NCBI GenBank assembly: GCA_027886185.1
Contig: WOAB01000093.1
Location: 6,262,001-6,326,000 of the forward strand
Reading direction: 5' to 3'
Length of the DNA stretch: 64,000 nucleotides
Source of the DNA: Rheum nobile
Taxonomy: Eukaryota; Streptophyta; Magnoliopsida; Caryophyllales; Polygonaceae
Part shown: piece after piece, positions 1 to 9,913 of the stretch
How the letters are laid out: every line of letters starts with the position of its first letter
How positions within the stretch are numbered: the stretch's first letter is position 1
Position numbers and translations under genes: made by a program
Notes under the pieces: model-generated
The model's input: only the letters and a program-made list of their open reading frames with translations
What the model was told of the DNA's origin: nothing
The model's database searches: none

Positions 1-365
1 AAGTTAGATTAAATTCATTCTTCAACACAAACTATAAATAAGATGCTAAAATATAATTAATTCTATAAAAAATGTTAATCTATATAAAATTAAATATTAA
101 TATTTATTGATAAAAAATGTTAACTTTACATGCATGTAGTATATATGTACATGTTAACTTTACATGCTATATAATAAGGAACTAACTTTGCTGTGATTTT
201 TCAGTCTAATTAATTACCCTATTAAAAAAAATCAAAAAAACAATATCATCCTACATTAAAGACAATTTACTACTCCACATGTTTGATAATACTTGTAATT
301 TTACCATTTAAATAAATATTAAAAAATATGATAATTTGCCTAAAATATAAAGTTCTATATAAATG

Positions 366-396
366 ACCCGTGTAAAGCACGGACTTCGATTTCTAG
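366..396 (+). mobile_element. Helitron 3' terminus
   Basis: A hairpin with stem CCGTG (368-372) and CACGG (378-382) is followed after about ten bases by CTAG at 393-396 and then T. A short GC hairpin just before CTRR, with insertion between A and T, is the hallmark of plant Helitron 3' ends. The 5' end was not identified, so only the terminus is given. Confidence 0.65.
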
Positions 397-1170
397 TGTC
401 AATTAAAACTTAACGGAGGGAGTATTAAAGTAAAATATAACTAACGTTATTTGTCTCCTCACAATAAGCCAAGCTATATATATATATATCACGTGTCATC
501 ACAATAAATTTTTACTTTAATTTAATATATTTATTTCCACTATGTTCTACAATCCCCTACTTTCTATGTATATCATTTGAGATGTGATTTTTTCTGTAGT
601 TGCTAAAATTGTTTGCTTAAAAAATCATAAGCTTTTTTCCATTGGAAATAGTTTGCTTAAAAAATCATTTGAGATTTATATTTATTTCAAATACATGTTA
701 TTAATTTCATCTTTTTTAAAATATTTTTGTATACAATAGACCATATCTTTAATACTTATTTATTTTTCATAAAATAATAATTATTGTAATATTTTATGGC
801 CCATATATACATAAAAAAATATAAAATATAAAATATAAAATTTTCGGTCCGGATTGGAATACCTAAATATGTGGATTGTAGACCAGACAGAATACCTCGG
901 GTCCAATTCGGGTCCGGTCCGGATTGGAATACCTAACTGTATCATAGTAAATATAATATAATCTATTTTTTAAAAATATTTTCTTATTAGTTATTATATT
1001 TAGCCTTAGATACTTTTATATATTATCATTATTATATCATAACTTAATGTAGAATATAAAAATTTGATATTTTTCTCATTATTTAACTATAAAAGTTTTT
1101 TATATGTTCTTTTATAAGTGTGCAAATATGCAATCGATTTAGTTTAATTAAAAATATATAAATTTTATAT

Positions 1171-1200
1171 AAATCGTGTGATTCACGGATATTAAGCTAG
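1171..1200 (+). mobile_element. Helitron 3' terminus
   Basis: A CGTG/CACG hairpin (1175-1187) lies nine bases before CTAG (1197-1200), which is followed by T. It has the same architecture as the 396 terminus but a different surrounding sequence. The matching 5' TC end was not found. Confidence 0.55.
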
Positions 1201-2223
1201 TTAATAGCTATACGGATACTTAAGTTGTTTGGGACACATATTAATGAAGCAAGTCATGTGTAATGTAACCATTATGATAGACCATAAAATTTATCATGTG
1301 GATCACCCCCTTGCTAAATTAGAATTTGTATAACTTATACAATCTTCCTTTATTTTTTATTCTGATTTTGGATATAATTAACTTATAAATAATTAGTGAC
1401 GATATTGTATATACGTATAGCTACGTATCCAACTCAATTAACTAGTCCGTCACGAGCATTTGGATAATATAATTAAGGAAATTGGTATGAATCTCAATAT
1501 ATATATATATATATATATATTTAAACTAAACCAGCTGCAAAACCTCAGAATTACCACATTGGGATAGTCGATCAATTCTTTAATCACATTTTGTAGATCA
1601 TTATATGTACGCAATGCAATTACATATATATACATGAATTTTGGTAAGCATAGGATGCTAGGTAGCTATATATAAGAGGACAAATATGGATATTAAAGAA
1701 GTAATATGGAATATTTTGAGTTGAAGAGTAGTTTGAAATTTTGACAAAGGTGGGTAAGTGGACTTTTTTGGCAGAAGAATTAATTATGAACAGATAGATA
1801 TCTTAGGCAGAGTTCAAATTTAAGTGCCAATCACAAGTGATTAGTTATTTAGAGGAGATAATTTTTTGGGTTATTCTCAAGATCCGAAAATCTGCTCAGT
1901 TTCTATTCCATTCTCCCATAGCTTCTATTCCACTGACCTGTCAGATTTGACCACCCCCACTCTATTTTTATTGTGTTTATTTATTTATTGTATTATTCTT
2001 TATTTAACTCTTTAATTAGTTATATTAAGTTACACCAAGGTACGGTAAAGATTAATTACAGTCCACTTGCAAACCCTGTACAGGATAAAATTAATAAAGT
2101 ATAGGTTCCCGTTGTCAGCTTGAGCCTTGAGGGTGATTAATTTAGGGTTTAATCAAATTTGTCAATTACATTTATGCCCTTCAATTATATTAAGTTACAG
2201 CTTAGGAGCTACGGTAAAAATAC

Positions 2224-2776
2224 GGAAAAGTTAAATACACGCGAAATATTGTCTATATCGACGCTATTTTACACGCTTATCTTAAGCGTGTGGTGTTACA
2301 CGCTTAAGATAAGCGTGCAGGGGTATTGTGGGTATTTTGAAAATACAGCTCACGGTTCTTACACGCTTAACGGTTCTTAAGCGTGTATGTTTTTTTTTTT
2401 TTTTTACAAGTTTAAAATCACACGCTTACCTTAAGCGTGTAGGCACTAATTTTTTTTTTCAAAATTGCATTTTTTCCATAATCATGTAGAGAATTTTAAT
2501 ACGAGTCCGTACATATAAAATTCGTCCAAAACGGACATTGTTTGCCCCTCCAAAAGTCCAAAAAACGAAGCCTTCCTACCCATTTTTTTGTACAATTTCG
2601 TACCCGACATATAGCGCATTGTAGTGATTTTTTTTGGTATTTTCTGCATTTTTCTACTATAATTTTGTATAAAATTTTAATACGAGTCCGTACATATAAA
2701 ATACATCCAAAACGGATATCGTTTTCTCTTCCAAAAAGCCAAAAAAACGAGAATAGAAACTTTAGAAACTATAGTA
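2224..2776 (+). repeat. MULE-1 left terminal inverted repeat
   Basis: This arm pairs with 5399-5966 in inverse orientation. It holds several inverted pairs of ACACGCTTA and TAAGCGTGT between about 2268 and 2445, poly-T runs, and two spaced copies (about 2493 and 2674) of a module with AATACGAGTCCGTACATATA followed by CCAAAACGGA. Each arm could fold locally as well as with its partner. Confidence 0.85.
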
Positions 2777-5398
2777 TTTAAGTAAAATATTTTGTAATAC
2801 TTAACTATAATGTGTATTATGAACTTATGTATTATAGTTAAGTATTATGAACTTAATACTTATATACTATAGTTAAGTATTAAGTAATAAGTACGAACTT
2901 ATTACTTATTACTTAAGTATTACGAACTTATTACTTATATACTATAGTTAAGTATTATGAACTTATTACTTATATACTATAGTTACGTATTATAGTTAAG
3001 TATTACAAAATATATTAGTTATAAAGTATAGTTATGCATTATAATTAAGTATTACATACTTATTACTTATATACTATAGTTACACATTATGTTTAAGTAT
3101 TACGAACTTATTACTTATATACTATAGTTAAGTGTTAAGAACTTATTACTTATATACTATAGTTATGTATTATAGTTAAGTATTACAAAATATATTAGTT
3201 ATAAAGTATAGTTATGCATTATAATTAAGTATTACGTATTTATTATTTATATATCATAGTTACACATTATGGTTAAGTATTACGAACTTATTACTTGTAT
3301 ACTATAGTTAAGTATTATGAACTTATTACTTATATACTATAGTTACGTATTATAGTTAAGTATTACAAAATATATTAGTTATAAACTATAATTACACATT
3401 ATGGTAAGTATTATGAACTTATTTCTTATATACTATAGTTACGTATTATAGTTAAGTATTACAAAATATATGAGTTATATACTATGGTTATATCCTATAG
3501 TTATATATTATAGTTATATCCAATTTGGTTATATCTTATGGTTATATCATAGAGTTATATACTATGGTTATATTTTTATAGTTATATCCAATTTGATTAT
3601 ATCATATCGTTATATCATATAATTATATACTATGGTTATATCTTATAGTTATATCCAATTTGGTTATGTCATATCGTTATATCCTATAATTATATACTAT
3701 GGTTATATCTTATAGTTATATCCAATTTGATTATATCATATCGTTATATCATATAATTATATATTATGATTATATCTTATAGTTATATCCAATTTGGTTA
3801 TATCTTATGGTTATATCCTATAGTTATATCTTATAATTATATCCAATTTGGTTATATCTTATGGTTATATCCTATAGTTATATCTAATTTGGTTATATCA
3901 TATCGTTATATCCTATAGTTATATCCAATTTGATTATATCATATCGTTATATCCTATAATTACATATTATGATATATCTTATAGTTATATCCAATTTGGT
4001 TATATCTTATGGTTATGTCCTATAGTTATATAATATGGTTATATCCTTTAGTTATATTCAATTTGGTTATATCCTTTAGTTATATCCAATTTGGTTATAT
4101 CTTATGGTTATGTACTATAGTTATATAATATGATTATGTCCTATAGTTATATAATATGGTTATATCATTTAGTTATATAATATGGTTATATCCTATAAGT
4201 ATTATGAACTTATTACTTATATACTATAGTTACGTATTATAGTTAAGTGTTACAAAATATATTAGTTATATACTATGGTTATATCCTATAGTTATATATT
4301 ATGGTTATATCTTATAGTTATATCAAATTTGGTTATATCTTATGGTTATATCCTATAATTATATACTATGGTTATATCTTACAGTTATATCCAATTTGGT
4401 TATATCATATCGTTATATCCTATAATTATATACTATGGTTATATCTTATAGTTATATCCAATTTGATTATATCTTATAGTTTTATCCAATTTGGTTATAT
4501 CCTATAGTTATATACTATGGTTATATCCTTTAGTTATATCCTATAGTTATATAATATGGTTATATCCTATAGTTATATATTATGGTTATATCTTATAGTT
4601 ATATCCAATTTGGTTATATCCTATAGTTATATACTATGGTTTTATCCTTTAGTCATATACTATGGTTATATCCAATAGTTATATCTTATAGTTATATCTA
4701 ATTTGGTTATATCATATCGTTATATCCTATAGTTATATACTATGGTTATATCTTATAGTTATATCCAATTTGATAATATATACTATGGTTATATCCAATA
4801 GTTATATCTAATTTGGTTATATCATATCGTTATATCCTATAGTTATATACTATAGTTATATCTTATAGTTATATCTAATTTGGTTATATCATATCGTTAT
4901 ATCCTATAGTTATATACTATGGTTATATCATATCGTTATATCCAATTTGATAATATCATATCGTTTTTGTATGCACGCCTACGTTAATATCATATCGATA
5001 TATCTTATAGTTATATCCAATTTGGTTATATCTTATGGTTATATCCTTTAGTTATATACTATGGTTATATCCTATAAGTATTATGAACTTATTACTTATA
5101 TACTATAGTTACGTATTATAGTTAAGTATTACAAAATATATTAGTTATAAAGTATAGTTATGCATTATAATTAAGTATTACGTACTTATTACTTATATAC
5201 TATAGTTATGTATTATAGTTAAGTATTACAAACTTATTACTTATATACTATAGTTATACATTATGGTTAAGTATTATTATGAACTTATTACTTATATACT
5301 ATAGGTATGCATTATGGTTAAGTATTACAAACTTATTACTTATAAAGTATAATTATGCATTATAGTTAAGTATTACGAACTTATTACTTATATACTAT
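2777..5398. repeat. AT-rich short-repeat array inside MULE-1
   Basis: Two degenerate repeat families fill this block. Family A, with AAGTATTAC or AAGTATTATG, then AACTTATTACTTATATACTATAG, as short overlapping motifs, occupies about 2790-3480, 4196-4275 and 5065-5398. Family B, with GGTTATATCCTATAGTTATA and TCCAATTTGG, fills about 3480-5060. The layout is roughly A-B-A, continuing the symmetry of the inverted arms. A 68-codon ORF at 4301-4507 is only the translation of family B and is not a gene. Confidence 0.85.
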
Positions 5399-5966
5399 AG
5401 TTGCTAAAGTTTCTATTATCGCTTTTTGGCTTTTTGGAGGGGAAAACGATATCCGTTTTGGATGTATTTTATATGTACGGACTCGTATTAAAATTTTATA
5501 CAAAATTATAGTAGAAAAATGCAGAAAATACCAAAAAATTTCACTACAATGCGCTATATGTCGGGTACGAAATTGTAAAAAAAATGGGTAGGAAGGCTTT
5601 GTTTTTTGGGCTTTTGGAGGGGCAAACGATGTCCGTTTTGGACGAATTTTATATGTACGGACTCGTATTGAAACTACATGATTATGGGGAAAAATGCAAT
5701 TTTGAAAGAAAAAAAAAATAGTGCCTACTACACGCTTAAGGTAAGCGTGTGATTTTAAACTTGCAAAAAAAAAAAAAAAACTACACGCTTAAGTTAAGTG
5801 TGTAGGCACACGCTTAAGTTAAGCGTGTAAGAACCGTGAGCTGTATTTTCAAAATACCCACAATATCCATGCGCGCCTACGTTAAGCGTGTAAAACCACA
5901 CGCTTAAGATAAGCGTGTAAAATAGCTTCGATATAGACAATATTTCGCGTGTATTTAGCCATTGCC
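5399..5966 (-). repeat. MULE-1 right terminal inverted repeat
   Basis: Inverted partner of 2224-2776, with the same modules in reverse order: the GTCCGTTTTGG module twice (about 5450 and 5630), then the ACACGCTTA/TAAGCGTGT palindromes at about 5728-5920. It ends at 5966 just before the target duplication TAAAAATAA. Confidence 0.85.
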
Positions 5967-5975
5967 TAAAAATAA

Positions 5976-6430
5976 TAGAGTGCTACTGTGCTAGTGTAGT
6001 TGTTGTTTAACTAGTTGGATCTACAATATAAAACACATGCATACCATTTAGAAATAAGAATTAGCATATATCCTCGTGTCCCGTACAGATTTGATTAATA
6101 AATTTCGAAATTAAAATATTATAAATTATTTATGAAAATTATTTTGATAAATTATAAACTTAATCTCTTGATACATATGATGATAAGGTTTTTGTATGAT
6201 TAGAAATAAAAGTATATACGCAAATTTGTATACAAAAATGGAAAATAAATTAGAAATTTCATACAAATAACTGAATAAGAAAACATATAAGTTTAAATTT
6301 AAGTAATGAGAACATTGATTGTGTATAATTAATTAAAAGGGTAAAAATAGTTAAATTATATCACATATTAATTTTAAATATCTTTAATATATTATCAATT
6401 TTGCATCATGAATCATATATTACCAATTAT
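5976..6430. other. AT-rich intergenic DNA, no feature seen
   Basis: No ORF, repeat or terminus could be supported in this stretch between MULE-1 and the LTR-like fragment. Confidence 0.6.
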
Positions 6431-6658
6431 ATTCAATCATGTGTCATGTATAGGGTTTATATGGTATGTAGTAGATTGAGTATAAATAGTATGATGTGGT
6501 ATTAGAAATATTCATTGAACATTAATACCAATTACTAATTTTCTTTTATCTCTTTCTCTCTCTCTCTCTTACTCTTCCTTCTCTCTTCTCTCTATCCTTC
6601 TACTCTCCTTAGCTCCAATTGCAGCTACTATCATATCCTGAACTTAGGATCATCACAA
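6431..6658 (+). mobile_element. Probable 5' LTR fragment of an interrupted LTR element
   Basis: The sequence lies directly upstream of a tRNA-Met primer-binding site and contains a TATA-like GTATAAATAG near 6478-6488 and a CT-rich tract at 6552-6605. The segment GTTTATATGGTAT(G/A)TAGTAG recurs near 15770, suggesting a remnant 3' LTR there. The left boundary is a guess. Only the end next to the primer site is well placed. Confidence 0.45.
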
Positions 6659-6659
6659 G

Positions 6660-6670
6660 TGGTATCAGAG
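6660..6670 (+). other. Primer-binding site (initiator tRNA-Met type)
   Basis: TGGTATCAGAG matches the 3' end complement of plant initiator tRNA-Met, the usual primer site of plant LTR retrotransposons. It follows a CA dinucleotide (6655-6656) that may close the LTR. Confidence 0.75.
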
Positions 6671-6687
6671 TCATACCTTCCTCGGCT

Positions 6688-7271
6688 ATGGCAGAAGCGA
6701 TGCGAATGAAGACCTTGGACGAAAATCTAAAAAAAAATGAAGATTTGGCCCAACAGCACGCAACAATGTTGAATCTATGGAGGAATTCCACAAATCCGAG
6801 CTTCGATGAATTTCGACAAAAATTGGAAGAGCAACGACTTCAGTGGGAGGATCCACAAGCTCCAGAACACCCCAATAATGGCGGAGACTCAATGGTTAAG
6901 GGAAACTCAAAGATTGGGAAAAAATCGAACATCAATCCAGGAGTCAATTTGGTTCCTAGGGCGACCAATTTGGGGGTCAATTTGCTTCCTGAAAACAAGA
7001 CACTAGAGCAAGAATCTCTTGGGAAGCCGCCGACGGAGATCCACCAGGACGTCATCATCAAAAACACCCACACGAATCAAGTCATAAGGACTTCACACCA
7101 ACAATTCGAAGACCATCAACTCGATTCCCTGCAAGAGAAGCGATTTTCAGCACCGGCTCCGTCAAAACTTGGAGTCGACTTGAACCTTAAAGGCGAGCTT
7201 GGAATGGAAGACCATAGAGTGTTATCTCCTTCTACAGAACACCAGATTTCGGATTTCATACGAGGTAATAG
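6688..7271 (+). pseudogene. gag-like N-terminal fragment of the interrupted LTR element
   Basis: An open frame from ATG 6688 encodes a charged, partly helical protein of about 195 residues (start MAEAMRMKTLDENLKK) with a repeated GVNL motif. It lies about 20 bases after a tRNA-Met primer site, where gag is expected. The frame then runs into the Copia-1 LTR and stays open to 7527, so the last 80 or so residues of that ORF are LTR sequence. I infer a gag N-terminus from position and composition. No diagnostic gag motif is visible. A possible continuation lies beyond Copia-1 at 14731. Confidence 0.45.
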
Positions 7272-7283
7272 TGTAACACGGGG

Positions 7284-8254
7284 CATTTTTAACATGTGGC
7301 GCCGGGCACTTTTTCGGGCACAATTCCGGTGGGCTCCGGCCAACGTCAACACCGGAAAGTGGAAGCATTGGCTTCCTCTACGCGAGCACATTCTCGTAGT
7401 GTACTCATACGACAAAAATGATTTCCGTTTGAATGAGAAATGGAGGCCCAAAGTATCGTGCATGAAGTGCAAAACTTGGGAAATGTGGGGGCAAAATTCT
7501 TGTCCCACATTGGAAATTTGGAGGTAGAAATACCACCATATATAGAGGAGAAATGGATTCAAGGTTGTGGCCTTGGGTCATTACCCATTTTCAATGGGGA
7601 GAGGACCTAGCTCATCAAGCCCACGCGCGCCGAGCCGAGCCGAGCCGAGTCGCGTCGGGCCGGGCCGGGCTTGGGCTTGCAAGTCACCTATCCTTTTGGG
7701 CCAATCCGGAAGCCCATTAGTGGGCTTTGATAGTTGGGCTGTGATCTGGTACATGGAGAGATTTGGGCTGCAGACCTAATCTTCCAACATTGATGACAGA
7801 AGATATGTAATCTTCCTCCATTAAATCCGAAGATCTGTAACGTCCTCCTCTACTAATGCAGAAGATCTGCAACGTTATCCTCAACGTTCAAAAGAAGATC
7901 TGCAACGCTCTCCTCCTTCCGCAGCTCTATATAAGAGCAGTACACCTCTCATTCGAAGATGATCGAACACCAGCAATCCTCATCTTCCCTCTCTGTTTTT
8001 CCCCGAAATTTCGTGTCTGAGATTACTACACAGATTGGTTCGTAGCCTTCTGGGTTTTTGGTTGCGCAAATCAGAAGTCGTCAAGCAGTTGTATCCTGGG
8101 ATTCGGAACGCCATCGAACCGTCGTAATACGGGGCGTTTTCAGAATTAAGGAGAGAGATCTCGTTCTCGACTCTGCTTCATTCTCAAGTTCGGTATAATT
8201 TCGTTTATTCACTGTGTGATTTCTTCTTGCAGTTTATATTTCGATATTGCGTTC
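7284..8254 (+). repeat. Copia-1 5' LTR
   Basis: Near-identical to 13782-14730. It contains a TATA box at 7928-7934 (CTCTATATAAGAG), repeated GAAGATCTG motifs at about 7795-7900, and a GC-rich patch at about 7620-7675 made of GCCGAGCC and GGGCCGGGCC repeats that is longer than in the 3' LTR. A tryptophan-rich 84-codon ORF occurs in both LTRs and is probably incidental. The right edge is set where the copies stop matching. No primer site was recognised after it. Confidence 0.8.
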
Positions 8255-8992
8255 CTACAGTCTTAATTCTGAAAATTCGCTTAAACTGCTAAATCGCACT
8301 AATGAAATTTCTGTTCGAGTTTCTTTCTCTGCTCTCGCAGGAACAATTGCAGATTTCATTTCTGAATTTCTGTGCATTTTTAGTGTTTTCGAATCTGCAC
8401 AGAAAAATTCATTCCGAATTGTAATTTCTGAATCTGTATATCTTGAATTAATTTCGTATCTGTGCAGGAAATTATTCCTAATTATTCTGTGTGCTTACTA
8501 ACATTCTGTGTTTATTATTTTCGTTTCTGCACAGGACAGATTTCCTGAATTAATTTCCGAAGTTTTTCCTGTGTTGTTTCGTTTCTGCATTTTCGATTCT
8601 GCATTTTTCGATTTTGCATTTTTTGATTCTGCATTTTTGTTGTTCGCTAATTTATGTTCTGCAGTTCGTAAATTTTATTGTCTGCAGATCGTAAAATTAA
8701 TTCACTGTTTCGTGGAGTTGTTTCTTTTGCTGTTTTCTGTCTAACTCGTTTTTGCAGGACTTATTCCGAATTATTTCGGATATATTTCTGCGATTACTAA
8801 CGTGTTTTGCAGGAAAAATCGCATCCGGAATTTCGTTCGAATTAACATTCGAATCCGTTTTGGCCATTCGAATTTATTTCGAATTCATTTCTGAATAATA
8901 TTTCGAATCTGCAATTTAATTCGAATTTAAGTTGCATTCGTGATTTTCTGTACTGACTTCTGGTTGCGTTTCTGTGAACAAATTCAATTCTC
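8255..8992 (+). other. Copia-1 leader between LTR and gag
   Basis: T-rich leader with degenerate repeats of TTTCTGCACAGG, GATTCTGCATTTT and TTCGAATCTGCA. The open frames at 8247-8501 and 8508-8744 follow these repeats and are not convincing genes. The leader has no counterpart after the 3' LTR, so it is either internal or an LTR portion lost from the 3' copy. Confidence 0.55.
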
Positions 8993-9913
8993 ATGGGTAA
9001 TAACATCGAGAAATCTGTCGTTGAGATTGCTGGGGCCGAAAATGGAAACCCGACTGAGTCGACGCCCCAAATTCAGTTTGGGAGTGGTCTGCCAGCGGTG
9101 AATCTGCCAACAGGGAATGTACAAGCAGTGAATCTACAAGATGCAAACCTGTCAGCAGCTAATCTGCAAGCTGCAATGGTCGGAACTTCTGAGGTTCGTC
9201 AGACTGTCCACCCAGCTGCTCTTCAGACTGTTGTACCGACAGTCCATATGCCTGGCGCTGTGAACGCTGGCTTGATGTCGGAAAAGTTCGATGGAACTGG
9301 CTTCAAGACATGGCAGCAGAAGATGTTCTTCTTCCTGACCACGTTGAAGCTTGAGAAGTATCTGACTGAGGAGAAGCCTGTGCTGTCGCCTCACAATACA
9401 GATGCATACCTCCTAGCCAGCGTTGAGGCTTGGACTCATGCAGACTTTCTGTGCAAAGGCTGGGTTCAAAGCCGCCTGATAGATCCACTGTACAATGTGT
9501 ACAGCAAGATCAAGACTTCCAATGAGCTCTGGACTGCTTTGGAGAAGAAATACAAGTCTGAGGATGCAGGCTCGAAGAAATTCACAGTGGCGAAGTTTCT
9601 GGACTTCAAGATGGTGGACACTAAGCCCATCATGAAACAGGTCGAAGAGTTACAGCTCCTTACGCATGAGATCATTGCTGAAGGGATGTCTATTTGTGAG
9701 ACGTTCCAGGTGGCTGCTTTCATTGAGAAACTCCCTCCAGGCTGGAAGGAGTTCAAGAGCTACCTGAAGCACAAGCGAAAGGCAATGACTGTGGAAGACT
9801 TGATAGTCAGGCTGCGGATTGAGTCAACCAACCGCAAAGCAGATGGGGTTCAGCCTGTTGAACAGAAGGCTAATCTGGTTGAACACAAGGACAAGGACAA
9901 AGGGAAAAAATGA
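8993..9913 (+). pseudogene. gag: Copia-1 gag
   Basis: Structural protein that packages element RNA in cytoplasmic particles. The ORF starts MGNNIEKSVVEIAG and has a Gln/Asn/Ala-rich N-terminus, then the Copia gag core beginning about residue 83 (SEKFDGTGFKTWQQKM) and the later motif AAFIEKLPPGWKEFK. A TGA at 9911-9913 ends the frame. The same frame continues into a CCHC zinc knuckle at 9977-10018 (CHKCGKMGHKADEC), so the stop is a lesion within gag rather than its natural end. Confidence 0.85.

Larger units (their letters stand above)
1..2214. other. AT-rich intergenic DNA with transposon debris
   Basis: No coding region is supported here. Visible items are two Helitron-type 3' ends (annotated separately), a Stowaway-like end (CGGAGGGAG followed by TA) near 414-423, a GC-richer patch at 841-935 in which a motif of about 20 bp containing GGTCCGGATTGGAATACC occurs twice about 70 bp apart, and a (TA)n microsatellite at about 1496-1522. 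The short ORFs are AT-driven and have no recognisable domain. Confidence 0.7.
2224..5966. mobile_element. Non-autonomous long-TIR Mutator-like element (MULE-1)
   Basis: Arms of about 555 bp, roughly 2224-2776 and 5399-5966, are inverted copies of each other and share the outer sequence (C/T)TAAATACACGCGAAATATTG. The element is flanked by TAAAAATAC (2215-2223) and TAAAAATAA (5967-5975), an 8/9 match to the 9-bp duplication typical of MULEs. No transposase is present. The 2.6-kb interior is a short-repeat array. Each arm also holds two copies of a module with TACGAGTCCGTACATATAAA and many ACACGCTTA/TAAGCGTGT palindromes. The MULE assignment rests on the arm length and the 9-bp duplication. The ends begin GG and are not identical in their first bases. 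Confidence 0.8.

Noticed and set aside
4301..4507. 68-codon plus-strand ORF
   Set aside because: It is a translation of the ATATCC-type repeat and has a purely repetitive Tyr/Ile/Leu-rich product.
2777..5398. CRISPR-like array
   Set aside because: Repeats are degenerate, contiguous and AT-rich with no unique spacers, in a plant genome. It is a transposon interior.
8247..8744. Two ORFs in the Copia-1 leader
   Set aside because: They follow degenerate TTCTGCA-type repeats and lie before gag. No domain is recognisable.
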